Source: Spinacia oleracea
Taxonomy: Eukaryota; Streptophyta; Magnoliopsida; Caryophyllales; Amaranthaceae
Reading direction: 5' to 3'
Assembly (NCBI RefSeq): GCF_020520425.1
Contig: NC_079487.1
Coordinates: 127,742,385-127,806,384 of the forward strand
Length of the DNA stretch: 64,000 nucleotides
In this document: positions 34,350-45,553 of the stretch, piece after piece
How positions within the stretch are numbered: position 1 is the stretch's first letter
Layout of the letters: every line of letters starts with the position of its first letter
Position numbers and translations under genes: made by a program
The notes under the pieces: model-generated
Told to the model about the DNA's origin: nothing
Database searches by the model: none
Seen by the model: only the letters and a program-made list of their open reading frames with translations

Positions 34350-35635
34350 GGTATATGTTTATATCATTGTTATTATATATATTTCATATTTTATTACTAT
34401 TATTGCTTTAATAAAAAATGATTTTGTTGTCGATGCAATTAAAATCTATTATCTAAGGCATAAAAAAACATTAACAAAACATTCAAATTGATCATGTCCA
34501 AATTAAAATCATTAAATCCAGATCAGAAATAATATGATCAGGTCATGTCCATATCAGAACTGATTTTTATAGATCAGAACCATTATATATCCAGACTAGA
34601 ACTGATAATATCAGATAATATCCAGATCATAACTGATCTGTACAGATCATGTCCAGATCATGTTCAAATCTGCAAAGATCTTGTCTACATCAGAACCGAT
34701 CCTTACAGAACCAATATGTTCAGATCAAAACCGATTTGTACAGATTATGTCCAGATCAAAATCGATATGTCCAAATTATAACTGGTCTATATATCGACTC
34801 TGTACAGATTATGTTCAGATTAGAATTGATCTGCAAAGATCATGTCTAGATCAGAACTGATCTGTACAGATCATGAACATATCAGAACTAATCTGTATAG
34901 ATCATGTCCAGATTAGAACTTATCTATACATATCATGTCCAGATCATGTCCAGATCAGAACTGAACTTCACAATTCATGTCCAGATCAAAACTGATCTGT
35001 ACAGATCATGTCCACATCATGTCCAGATCAGAACTGATCTGTACAGATCATGTTCAGATCATGTCTAGATCAGAACTCAACTGTACATATCATGTCCAGA
35101 TCAAAAATGATCTGTACAGATCATGTCCAGATCATGTCTAGATCATAACTGAAATGTACATATCATGTCCAGATCAGAACTAATCTGTACAGATCATGTC
35201 CAGATTAGAACCGATCATGTCCAGATCATAATTGATCTGTACAAATCATGTCTAGATTAGAACCAATCTGTACATATCATATCCAGATCAGAACTTATAC
35301 TAGATCATAACCGATCTATCTAGATCATGTGTAGGTCTATCTAATATAAGGAATAGTTAAATCATGAGCAACTCTGTGAATAAATAATAACAATATTATA
35401 AATTTGTGTAACATTTATTTTACACGTAAGTTGTTTAATATTAATAAATGTAGATTTTTGTTTAAACTTAATTTTGAAGAATCAGATCAGATCAGATCAG
35501 ACCAGATCAGAAAAAATAAGTTTAGATCAGATTAGAAAAAATAAGTTCAGATCAGATCAGACCAGATCAGATCACATCAGACCATATCAGATCACATCAG
35601 ATCAGGAAAAATAAGGTGAACTAAACAGGGCTTAA
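34105..35635. mobile_element. TIR element built of GATCAGATCA repeats
   Basis: The left end GGCCCTGTTTAGTTCACC and right end GGTGAACTAAACAGGGC form an inverted pair, with TTAA at both outer edges. Inside are (ATCAG)n arms (34150-34292 and 35480-35610), a (TTA)n run and a degenerate array of about 31-36-bp units around GATCTGTACAGATCATGTCC (34490-35330). The corresponding site in the duplicated block near 43095 lacks it. TTAA flanks would suit piggyBac or, as TAA, Harbinger; the ends also look hAT-like, so superfamily is left open. Confidence 0.75.
34293..34349 (+). repeat. (TTA)n microsatellite
   Basis: About 19 TTA/ATT units, inside the GATCAG element. Confidence 0.9.
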
Positions 35636-35902
35636 TTCATGCACGATGCACCTAAGTTAGAAGTCTAGAACAAACCAAGCTCAACATAGGCATCGACTCG
35701 CGCAATTATCACCCCTAATAAAAAGCCCTAATAAAAGATTGGAGTGCATGAAAAAATCCCTTCCTAAAAGGTGAGTCTCTTTTTAGTTACAATATTTATA
35801 GTTGTGGTGGGGAAGTAATAATTTTAAATAGTTAAAATTGTATTCAATGATACATGCATATATGTGTAAAAATAAGCTAATTGTTTAATTTGATGGAGTA
35901 AT

Positions 35903-36169
35903 CGCTATAAAAAATTGTACTATTAACGACGGAAATCCCGTCGTTAAAGACCAATAATCGTTGATTAATGGCGGGATTTTCTGTCGCAAACTCGTCATAA
36001 AAAGGGGTCGTCGTTAATGAAAAATTCCGTCTTTAACCGTCATAAAAGACATTTGCGACGGTTGTTTCCGTCTTTGTTTGGTTGTTAGTCACGTCGCAAA
36101 AGACTTTCGTGACGGGATTTTTGACCCGTCGTAATTAGGTTGTTGTTAAACATACAAATTCTTGTAGTG
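35903..36169. mobile_element. CACTA-type miniature element in a gene promoter
   Basis: Ends CGCTATAAAAAATTGTAC (decayed CACTACAAGAAATTGTA) and TTCTTGTAGTG, with the family's GACGG blocks. Flanks AAT and AAC are a 3-bp duplication with one change. The paralogous promoter at about 47480-47500 reads GAGTAATATTGAGAGA straight through, which is the empty site. It lies about 180 bases upstream of the TATA box of JIP-like gene 2. Confidence 0.85.
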
Positions 36170-36348
36170 AACATTGAGAGACATTCCAATATCAAGTAAT
36201 TTGATGGATACATAAGCTATGATAAGAAGGTATCGGATGCAGATAAGATAAGCTAGGCATCGTATTCATATGCGCTAAAGATAATATAGAATCATGAATC
36301 AAGGATGAATTTGGTTCCATGCATGGTTGTCTAGTTGGCTATACTAGT

Positions 36349-36357
36349 ATAAATAAG
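36349..36357 (+). promoter_or_regulatory. TATA box of JIP-like gene 2
   Basis: TATAAATAA in a promoter shared almost word for word with gene 4 (36170-36300 matching 47485-47615). A leader intron follows at 36450-36613 (AAG-GTAAGT donor, GCAG acceptor), ending 4 bases before the ATG. Confidence 0.65.
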
Positions 36358-36617
36358 TGAAGGAGTTAGTGGTAAGATCATCAACGTAACACAACAAACT
36401 TGATTACCATTTACGAAGTACTTGGTACGAAACAACTAGTGTGATCAAGGTAAGTACGTTGTATATATTTGTATTTTTTTTCTTATGAATGATCTAGTTT
36501 TATTCCATATATACACAATGTAGTACTCCGTAATTAATTAATATGAATTGAAGAATAGTACATTGTAATTGTAATTGTAATAGTAATTAATTAGTTTGTG
36601 AATTGTGAAGCAGAACC

Positions 36618-37686
36618 ATGGCCTCCTCACAAGCAGCAAGACCATCCATCAGTTCAAAGAACAGAGAGATTTTGGATGGGATAAAGAAGAAGGTGCATGC
36701 AGAAAATGTAGGAAATCAGGCAGCAGCCCAAACAACCACACATGCCGAAATGCTGAATAATGGGGTGGGAACCGTAAAGTTCCAGGAGAAGAAAGATTGG
36801 TCTGGGTCTGTGTTTGGCTCTTACCCTCAAAGTATTGCTACTAGCCGTTCCGGTAAGTTTTCGCACCGAGGTGTCCCACCTCAGGACGTAGAAGGCTCCA
36901 TGGGTGGCATTGTATATGTTGGCCCTAGGGTTCAAGGTGGTTCAGATGATTGTGCTTGGGTTTTTGCTTGGAGCGTTGCTGGCGATGGTACTCCTAACAA
37001 GGTAATTCAAATATATAAAGATAACACTATATATAACGTACATCAAAGTCAAATAAATAATTATATAATTTATATTACCTCGTATTTCACTTACAAGTTC
37101 CCACAAATTAAAAGGAGTACATACATATATCGTGTTTTTACATAGATTTTGTACATACTTGCTCCATCTTTTAATACTCGCAACGTTTGAACTTTTGCCA
37201 CTATTCATATAATTTACTTTGACTATTCGTAGTGTTTTTTGTATAAGATAAAACATAGTCATGTGGGATCTTGTTAGATTCGTCTCAATGTGTATTTTCA
37301 AAATATCAACTTTTTATAATTTTTGCATAAAGAGAATTTAAGATATAAATGATCAAAGTTGTGCATTGGAATGCGTGAAACTAACAAACGTTGCGAGTAT
37401 TAAAAGACGGAGGAAGTATATGATATGGGATCTAGTACTTACATTAATTAATTAAGATACTAATTCATTTCACCATCCATTAATTTATTAGGTCTATGCT
37501 GAATGTGGGCTCGCTTCAAAGTATCCTCCTGGCAATATTAACTGGGACAAAATTAAAACTTCACTGACAACAGCTAGCTCTGAAATTGAATACTCTGACG
37601 ATACTTCTAGATCTGAGATCTCTGCTTCTATTGATGCTTCTGGCAATACTCCTGCTCTAGCTGTTGTCTTCCAAGTTAACCCTTGA
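36618..37686 (+). CDS. Jasmonate-induced-protein-like gene 2 (JIP23-like), two coding exons
   Basis: Exons 36618-37001 (128 codons) and 37492-37686 (64 codons plus stop) join in phase 0 as TPNK-VYAECGLASKYP, giving 192 residues. Family marks in order are MLNNGVGT, KDWSGSVFGSYPQSI, FSHRGVPP, EGSMGGIVYVGP, DDCAWVFAWSV, NKVYAE, INWDKIKTSL and EISASIDASGNTPALAVVF. No signal peptide or membrane span, so a soluble cytosolic or nuclear protein is likely; role unknown beyond the family's induction by jasmonate or stress. ATG chosen because the context AACCATGG is good and gene 4 starts at the same place. The 490-base intron holds a Stowaway element. About 80% alike to gene 4 by eye, with shared promoter and leader intron. 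Confidence 0.78.
37158..37416. mobile_element. Stowaway-type miniature element in JIP-like gene 2 intron
   Basis: 259 bp flanked by TA; right end AAAAGACGGAGGAAG, left end CTTGCTCCATCTTTT. Makes up about half of the intron. Gene 4's intron carries a different element, so this one arrived after the duplication or was lost from the other copy. Confidence 0.75.
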
Positions 37687-39700
37687 ATACGTACTCGATT
37701 TGTACGATCGAGTTGAGCTCAGCTCATTACCATTATCTATCTACCAAGTATAATCCGATGGATCGAGCATATAATTACACTATTATATTTATGTAATAAC
37801 TAAATAATTGCTCTTCACCTTCAGGTTATACTTTATGCTACTATGTTGAAATTTCCTACTTATTAATATAATGCTATGTTATTAAATCTATCTTACATGC
37901 GTCTTTACGATTTTATGTTTTTTTTTTCATGTTAAAGCAAAATCTATCTTTTTTTTTCTAATGCACTTAGGGACTATTGGTGGAATAATTTTGGTAGTTC
38001 AACATTAATGCACCTGATCAGCCATTTTCCGGAAAAAGGAAACTGAAATTGTTCGGGATGTATGAAACTGTTGAATAATAGTTTGAGTTGAGTCTGGTAG
38101 GAGGAGGATTGGTGAATTATTGGTGATGGGTGGACATTATATAGTTAGGGATAAAATTATACAAATTATGACAAACAAGGTGGTATATAATTTAAGGAGT
38201 AAGAATAGATGTTCTCCAAAATAATAAGTTTTTATCAGTGATATATAAATTAAGTGCCCATAAAAATGATTAACGACACTCTCGAAAAACCATTATCGAT
38301 ATTCTATATATCGTGACTTTTATGTATAATTTAAAATACATTAGATCTAAAAGTATATCTCTGCGGAATAAGTTTTTAAAAGTGTTCGTACTTTAACAAT
38401 TTAATTTTAATTATCATATTCCTGTCAGGTTATGTATGTCATGGTGATATGGAAAATTTGGTATCGAGGTTACAATTTTTTTTTGCCTCACCCAATACTA
38501 TGGCGACTTATACTCCTTTTTTTTCTTTTCGATCTTCTTAATTTTGACAAAAAAGTATCATTTTGTTCTAAATTGGAAGGATAAATTAAAAGGTAAACAT
38601 ACAATAGATAATTAATTGAAATTTAAATTGTTGGGCGGTGGGACGGATAAGACGGGTATTTAGTGGTTATCTCATGAGTATCCATTTTTTCAAATCAAAG
38701 GGTATATAAATATCTAAGTGGGTGGTGAGTAGGTAATAGTTTTTTATTTGTTCACGCACATGGATAAAGGGCGGGATGAGATTACATATATTTACTTAAC
38801 TTTCACTATTTATTAATTTTTTAGTTACTTCAAGGAATATCAAATTGTAGATTTAAAAGACACAAAGTTGAATGTAAAAAAGACATATTAATTCATCTTG
38901 ATAACTTAATTATCAGGCATATGTTTGACAAGAAAATATTTAGCTCAAAGTTATCTTAAGAGCCTAAAGAAGACGAAATTGTAATTCATTTTGTACTAAG
39001 ATAATAGGAGCAGGAAATGGAGTCGATCAAGGGTAATTCTTGATAAATTGTAAATTCCTTATATTTTATTAGATAACCATCTTAACATATAAAATTAAGG
39101 CGCTTATGATGATTTGTATTCTCTTCCTGACTAGCTTAACATACTATTCAATATAAACGTGTAAAATTGAAGTTAGCAAACGATGTAAAATATTGTTTAG
39201 AACCATGTTCCTGAATTCTTGAATTTACCATATTTGATGTAGCACACACTATACTTAAATGTAAGGTATACATCTTTCAAAATTCAATAACCCGTAAAAT
39301 AATTTATAATATAACACTATCTCCGTTCCTTAATATTGTTCCTTACGCTTACTATTTGCACGGATTTCAATACAATATTTAACCACTTATATATCCAATT
39401 CCGTATGTAAAAAAAATTATGAAAATTAAGTTGTCATTCTGAAAATACATAACGTACGTAACGATACCAATCTAACAAGATCTTACATGATAACGTTTTG
39501 ATATATATATAACAGTGAGAATTTACGGTCAAAATTCTCATACTTTGGACACATATTCTCTGGTGTAAAGAGCTTTCAAGAACAGAATAGTATGTATTAC
39601 ATGAAAATATTAAATTTAAAACAGTAATAATAAAGAAAGGACATTTTCCCCTCAAATAAAATGACATTTTAATTAGGTGGACAGACTGAACACCATTGAC
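37687..39700. other. Intergenic stretch, no gene seen
   Basis: AT-rich, no convincing coding frame. A Stowaway-like end (CTCCGTTCCTTAATATTG) lies near 39320. Confidence 0.5.
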
Positions 39701-39879
39701 TACAAAAAATGAAAATCATTTTATTAACAAGATTCAAAACTGGGGAAAAACCAAACCCTAACTCTTCGAATCTCGTCGCATTCATAATCATCTTGTTACG
39801 GTGTCCCGTTAATCATCTTGAGGTGGAAAAAAGTGTCAACTCGAACATCGTGAAAACTACGGTATTTAAATTAGTAAAT

Positions 39880-39905
39880 CGTGCATCGCACGGGTGTTAT
39901 ACTAG
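39880..39905 (+). mobile_element. Helitron 3' terminus
   Basis: CGTGC-ATC-GCACG is a perfect 5-bp hairpin followed ten bases later by CTAG and then T, the canonical Helitron 3' end. The matching 5' TC end was not located, so only the terminus is called. Confidence 0.65.
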
Positions 39906-40346
39906 TTGTTAAAAATAACATAAAACCATTATTATTGCCAATATAAAAATGACAAAGCAAGCTAAGGGGAATCGATTACACACTTCCTGCCTACTTCAAC
40001 TTAAACTCCGATCCTCAACTAGTCAACTTATGAATGGCTGCATGGCTGCAAGCCTGCAACGTACATTAGCCTAGCTACTGGCCTACTGCAGTTTGGTTTA
40101 CTTACTGATACATTTGAATAGAGTTGAACAACGAGATTATAAGGAATTTAGAGAGAGAAACAAGATATACAGACAATATTACCATTATAACCAAGGGGAA
40201 TTATATATTTATTCGTAAGCATACATATAGCTTAGTAAACATGATAAGAAAGTAGTTGCAAAATAGAAAAAAGACGGGCCGGGTTAATGATATAATTAAG
40301 TGCCCCTTTTGGTTATAGTTGAGTGACAGATCGACATGGATATAGT

Positions 40347-41474
40347 TCAAGGCTTGGGGTCGATGATTCCAGCCTGATAGAAGGTAGCAGCAACCAAAGC
40401 CCGTTTATTTCCATTGTCCTTAATTTCAGCAACGGCTGCGGCAAATGTTGCATTGTTGTCGTAGTACCTACTTTTGTCGGTCGATGCATCCAGTTTTTTT
40501 TCTATTTCACTCCACTCCATTTTCTCTAGCTTGTAAGGATCCCCAGCTTCCACATACACCTGTAAATAATACATTTAATTAAATTTCTGCTCTGTTCGAC
40601 TTACTTTGACTTATTTCAGTCAAGTACGTACTGTGTGCTAGCTACTACTTCCGTTTCACAAATATATTAAGATTTTCCTAGCTTTTTTTGAAACATTTAA
40701 AGTAGGATATATAAATTAAATATTTTAGTTTCCAATTTAATCATGACACATAATCATGCCATGTCATCATTGTGACACGGCTTAATGGTCGCATGTTGCG
40801 ACCTTTATCATTTTCGAAAAATAAATAAAGTAAGAGGAAGTGTGTTAGAAATTGTATATATTATGGGGTAACAAAAGGTAAGATAGTAAAGTTTTATGTC
40901 CAAAAGTAGAATAAAGTAAGGTGTAAAGAACATTATGAAACGGCCTAAAAGGAAAATTGTGAAGATCATTCTGAAATGGGGTTAGTATATGTATAATTGC
41001 ATACTTTTGCCGTCCATAATGAACTCTATATATAACTATATAATATACGATTTGTGATTGACTTACCTTGTTCACTTGATTGGAATCATCGGGCTTATCC
41101 CAAGCCAAGAGATATCCAAGAGCAGGAGCCATCTTATCAAAAGTAGCATAAATAATGGCACACTTGGAGCCTACAACCAAAGGAAGATGTCCATGCGAAG
41201 TAGCACCTTGGTGCACAAACACACCAAGAGCTTCTCCTCCGATTGTCCCCGAAGGGTTGGTTACGAATTGTCCCTTAGCACTGTGAGTTTTCATAAGCCT
41301 TATTGGCCGATGCAGGTCATTTTCCATAACACCTCCTACTGCAACCAACTGATATTGCCCATCCGCCTTTGCATTGTCATTGTTGGATAGGACATTTTGT
41401 GCGTCTTGCATCGCCTTTTCGATTGCTGCTTTCTGTTTGTCATTGAACACCTGAGGTTGTTGCACTGAAGCCAT
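40347..41474 (-). CDS. Jasmonate-induced-protein-like gene 3 (JIP23-like), two coding exons
   Basis: Exons 41067-41474 (136 codons) and 40347-40559 (70 codons plus stop) join in phase 0 as NQVNK-VYVEAGDPYKLEK, giving 206 residues. It is a distinct subgroup: the N-terminus is Gln/Ala-rich (QQPQVFNDKQKAAIEKAMQD), the MLNNGVGT motif is replaced by VGGVMENDLHRP, and FVHQGATSHG stands where others have FSHRGVPP. It keeps GSKCAIIYATF, GYLLAWDKPDD, NKVYVE and MEWSEIEKKL. ATG at 41474 preferred because upstream in-frame sequence offers only GTG. A leader intron is likely at 41499-41657 and a TATAAAT at 41731-41737. The coding intron holds a piece of the Mutator-like family seen in the CASP gene. Confidence 0.72.
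40645..40820. mobile_element. Mutator-like miniature element fragment in intron of gene 3
   Basis: Shares about 160 bases with the right part of the element at 10223-10564, including ATTTTAGTTTCCAATTTAA, GTCATCATTGTGACACGGCT and the GGTCGCATGTTGCGACC hairpin. The left terminus is missing or replaced. Confidence 0.7.
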
Positions 41475-41730
41475 TGTTAACTTCACTTAGCTAGCTACCT
41501 GCTTCTTCCAAAACCTACAAATCACAAATATAATCGAGTAGATCAGGGGAACGCTTTGATAATTAAAAAGAACTTGAACATGATTTTCGTGAAAGATGTT
41601 TTCTGTTGAATCAAATGGAGCCGAAGCTCGGATGAAAGAAATAGAGTGAGTATATACCTTAAGTAATAGAGCAGTTAAAAGAAGTTTATGGTTTGCAATG
41701 TACTGAGAACCTTGGTTTTACCAAGTTTGT

Positions 41731-41737
41731 ATTTATA
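41731..41737 (-). promoter_or_regulatory. TATA box of JIP-like gene 3
   Basis: TATAAAT on the minus strand, about 75 bases before the likely leader-intron donor at 41657, a normal spacing. Confidence 0.55.
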
Positions 41738-41859
41738 GAGGGAGTCGAGGCTGAACAGTTGTGCATGCACATATTATTTTATTTACGAGAATCAGTGAAT
41801 AAGAATCCATGAAAGTTAAAGCATAAACTTCTCTTACAAGATAAAATAAAGGAATAAAT

Positions 41860-42060
41860 ACTACTTCTCGTGTTTTTTTAGTTAAAACAATTTGACTTTT
41901 GACACTATTCACATAATTCACTTTGACTATCAATTGTGAGTTATATATGCTTAAGAAAAAAAAAAATATAGTTATGTGAGGTATATCTTGTTATAATCGT
42001 CTCATTGTATAAATTTGTAATATCAACTTTTCAAAATTTTACTCGCTGACTATTAAAGAT
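41860..42060. repeat. Stowaway-like fragment
   Basis: ACTACTTCTCGTGTTTTTTTAG followed by CACTATTCACATAATTCACTT resembles the left part of the Stowaway family here; no right end found before other elements begin. Confidence 0.4.
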
Positions 42061-42162
42061 TTTTTTATATCGGTGAAAAGAAAAATATATTGAGCTCAAG
42101 CCAAAAGGCACTAATACATCAACAACACCTAGAAAGGGTGTACCTATGAAGGGTCTCACCAA

Positions 42163-42435
42163 CACTACAAGAATTTGTATCTTTAAAGACAACCTAAATA
42201 CGACGGGTTAAAAATCTCGTCGCAAAAGCCTTATGCGACGGGGCTAACAACAAAACAAAGACGGAAACAACCGTCACAAATGTCTTTTACAACGGGTTAA
42301 CGAAGAAATTTGCCATTAATGATGACTTCCTTTTAATTATGACAGGTTCGCGACAAGAAATTCCGTCATTAATCAACGATTATTGGCCTTTAACGACGGG
42401 ATTTCCCGTCGTTAATGATACAATTTCTTGTAGTG
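42163..42435. mobile_element. CACTA-type miniature element with CAA duplication
   Basis: Ends CACTACAAGAATTTG and TTCTTGTAGTG, flanked by CAA on both sides. It sits inside another repeat whose halves (about 42070-42162 and 42436-42500) contain a tRNA-like TAGCTTAGTGGTTC on the minus strand. Confidence 0.88.
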
Positions 42436-42594
42436 CAAGCTTAAGGATGATCCAGAACCACTAAGCTATTGTACCTCCCAACAAAAATACATTACAACTT
42501 GTTTGTGTTACTAAGAAAGACATAACAAAACAAAAGACACCCGCCTATATAAGGAATTGAACCCAAACTCTATGTATCAACATTGCTGACTGGG

Positions 42595-42781
42595 ATAACA
42601 ATCAAACAATGACGGGAATAACCGTCGCAAATGTATTTTACGATGGGTTTACGACGGGATTTCTATTAACGACGGCCCCCTTTTATGACGGGTTCGCGAC
42701 AGAAAATCCCGTTGTTAATCAAAAATTATTAGTCTTTCGCGACGGGATTTCCCGTCGTTAATATTACAATTTCTTGTAGTG
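42595..42781. mobile_element. CACTA-type miniature element, left-truncated
   Basis: Starts within the family sequence at CAATCAAACAATGACGGG and ends TTCTTGTAGTG; the first 80 or so bases are missing. Confidence 0.8.
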
Positions 42782-44362
42782 GTGGCAAGATACATATCAG
42801 CTAAAAGACAAAAAAATAAATATCATTCATGTTAAAAAAGTATCATTTTTTAAAAAGAAAAGTACAATTTTTGTTAAAAAAATTATCATTCAATTTCATT
42901 TTTGTCTTTTTCCTATTTTGTCTTTTAATCTGATATGCATTTGCAAGCACATATCAAATATCCGAAATTACTTTCTCACTTCGATTAACCCTAGAGTCCA
43001 CGTTCATTTTCGGAATACAACCGGCTGTACCGGTTATTTGTGTGTTTGTGTTCACATTGTAGATGGTACAAGCACGTGACAAAAAACATAAAAAACAAAA
43101 AATCGTGCACGATATACCCAAGCTTGAACAAACAAAGCTCAACAACGGCCTCAGCTCGTGCACGCAGTTATCATCTACTAGTCTCATATCCTCGTATGTA
43201 CACGATGCGTTCGAATTTAAGATATACAATTAAACTCGAAATAATATGTAAACAAAGTTATTCAAATCTTCCCTAAAGAAAAATTGACATGTATATATTT
43301 AGCAAACGTCGAACCAGTACTACAATAGTAACGAAGTAAAGCACAATATTTTCACATATGTAGGAGGTGCATGCGAGTATAATTAGGAATTTTATATTTA
43401 AATCACGGTTGCCAAACTTGTTTTATTTTCCTCAATAAATTTGATAAACCATTATTTATGGGTCATCATCTTTTTACCAAATTATTAACATTAGCAACCA
43501 TGCGTTATGGAGTGCCCTTAAAAACGTAAGGAGGAGAGATTAAGGAGTGATTGTTTGACTTTTTTTCCCATTTTATTACTTTTCTGTTATTGCTTTATTC
43601 CATTTGTGTTATTTGACTAATCATTCTAAATAAGTTTTCTATTATTATTATTTATTTAGTTGTCATTGAGGGTTTTATAGTTTATTCTATATAGGGACAC
43701 CAAAAGGTCAATTACTAAAATGACTTCAGAAATTCCCTTAATTCTTTTTTGAGGGAAAAAATGCAAAATCATGGTCTCTCCGAAAAGGTTGTATGTTCCA
43801 GCGATATGTGCGAGAGATGTCTCACAGTGCAAGATCTTCCCAAAGATGGTAGTTTTGATGAAGGAATACCTCTTTTTGATTCAATTTGTTATGTATTTGT
43901 TAAATTCGATTTCTGTTGTAGATGTAGTATGACTTTCTATTAATGAATTGATTTTACATTCAAAAAAAAAAAAAAAATCAAGATCCGCCATAGTCACAAG
44001 GTTTTAAGGGAACGGACCAAGACAAACATATTCGTTACAACCCCTTGAGTCCCATCTTGCCACTAGATGGACTAGAGTATTACCCGCCCTTTTAACATAA
44101 GTAATTAAAAAACAATTAAAAGACAAAGCTAAAGTACAAACATCCTCGTATATGAGGTGTAAAAGAGAGTAACCAATTTCCTTCTTTCAAATGGAGAAGA
44201 TAATAAAAGGTTAGAGTGCTTGGAAAAACTCTTCCTAAAAGGCCGTATAGTCTCTCCTAGCAAATGAACTTGCAAGATTTATCCCATTCTTAAAAGGAAA
44301 AAAAACTTCCTTTCGTAAATATATAAAACACTTTAATTCCTTCTTTCAACCGAAATCATTAT
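42782..44362. other. Duplicated intergenic block upstream of gene 4
   Basis: No gene seen. ACATTGTAGATGGTACAAGC (near 43053) and flanking sequence match 34018-34104, and CAAAGCTCAACAACGGCC with the following bases matches 35680-35710, so this is the second copy of the region upstream of gene 2 without the GATCAG element. A short match at 44215-44250 (CTTCCTAAAAGG) corresponds to 35760-35775. Confidence 0.6.
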
Positions 44363-44630
44363 CACTACATGAATTCGTATCTTTAATGACAATCTAATTA
44401 CGACGGGTCAAAAATTCCGTCGTAAAAGTCTTTTGCGACAGGGCTAATAACCAAACAAAGACGGGAACAACCGTCGCAAATGTCTTTTACGACGGGATAA
44501 CGACGGGATTTTCCATTAACGTTGGGCCTCTTTTATGACGAGTTCGCGACAGAAAATCCTGTCATTAATCAACAATTATTGTCTTTAGCGACGGGATTTC
44601 CCGTCGTCAATGGTACAATATCTTGTAGTG
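44363..44630. mobile_element. CACTA-type miniature element with TAT duplication
   Basis: Ends CACTACATGAATTCG and ATCTTGTAGTG, flanked by TAT on both sides. Family GACGGG blocks inside. Confidence 0.88.
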
Positions 44631-44664
44631 TATACTCCGTATTCTACAATCAATTTTATGTCTA

Positions 44665-44752
44665 TTTTTTTGGTGTTATAAATCACCCGATTCACCTTTA
44701 GAGCTAATCCGGATTCAGACGAGTTCTGGGTAGATAGGTTACAGTCCTCTCC
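44665..44752 (-). mobile_element. 5'-truncated SINE, same family as 56789-56958
   Basis: Contains GAGCTAATCCGGATTC and GAGTTCTGGGT shared with the longer copy. CAATTTTATGTCTA and CAATTCTATGTCTA flank it (44651-44664 and 44753-44766), a 14-bp duplication with one change. The tRNA-derived half is absent. Confidence 0.65.
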
Positions 44753-45064
44753 CAATTCTATGTCTAAAAGTGCACCCATTTGTTTTTCTTAATTGTTTTC
44801 TGATTCTATGTCCATAGTCCACCCACCCATCTTATTTATTCAGGAAATTTCACTATAATAGGGTATGTGATTTTTAAAAAAATGTATATATATATTTAAC
44901 CGTTAGTATCTTTAATTGGTAAAGAAAAATTTTAAAAAAATTAATATTTTGAAAATATAGTCGAGATAAATCTAACAAGATAAAAAATTATTGTGTTTCC
45001 TTGCATCTGAATCATAACAGGATGGTCAAATGAGAGTGAATGAGTCATGAGTGGTGTAAAAGTC

Positions 45065-45290
45065 CAAACGTAACAATATCTATAGTAGTGGCGGGGAAGT
45101 AAAAATTTTGAATAGTTAAAATTATATTCTATGGTACATGCATGATGTATAAATTAAATTAAGTAAATTGTTTAATTAGATCGAGTAATATTGAGATATT
45201 TTCCAATATCGAGTAAGTGATAAGAAGGTATTGAAAATATACATCGAACGCACAAATTATATTCTATGATACATACATGTGTAAATTAAG
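45065..45290 (+). repeat. Degenerate extra copy of the gene 2/4 upstream region
   Basis: GGGGAAGTAAAAATTTTGAATAG and GATCGAGTAATATTGAGATA match 35810-35900 and 47465-47500. A shortened GTGATAAGAAGGTATTG also matches the promoters, but no TATA box or gene follows directly. It is probably a tandem partial duplication. Confidence 0.6.
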
Positions 45291-45553
45291 GCTAAGATAT
45301 CACCTGAAATTGATAAGGTGTTGAACTGGATAAGGTATATGTTTGCATTACTTGTTTGGTAAAACTAATTTCTTAAGTATCTGAAATTTAAAATATTTGT
45401 AATTGATTTTTTTTTTCACTTCTAAATATTTCCGTTGCAATATATATAAATACAAATACGAATAAAATACTACTAAATCTCAAACAATACAATACATATA
45501 CCTATTACTTGTATTTTTGTAATGTTAAAGACATTCCACGTTCCACTTGTTCA

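Noticed and set aside
34150-35610. CRISPR-like or centromere-like repeat array
   Set aside because: The GATCAG units lie between transposon terminal repeats, have no unique spacers and are in a plant genome context.
36654-36935. Antisense frames over the JIP-like exons
   Set aside because: They mirror the conserved sense exons, as do those at 47963-48205 and 62998-63321, and have no independent features.
43749-43943. 64-codon Cys-containing frame after an ATG
   Set aside because: It lies next to poly-A and miniature-element debris (MREKMQNHGLSEKVVCSSDM and so on) with tRNA-SINE-like character; no support for a gene.
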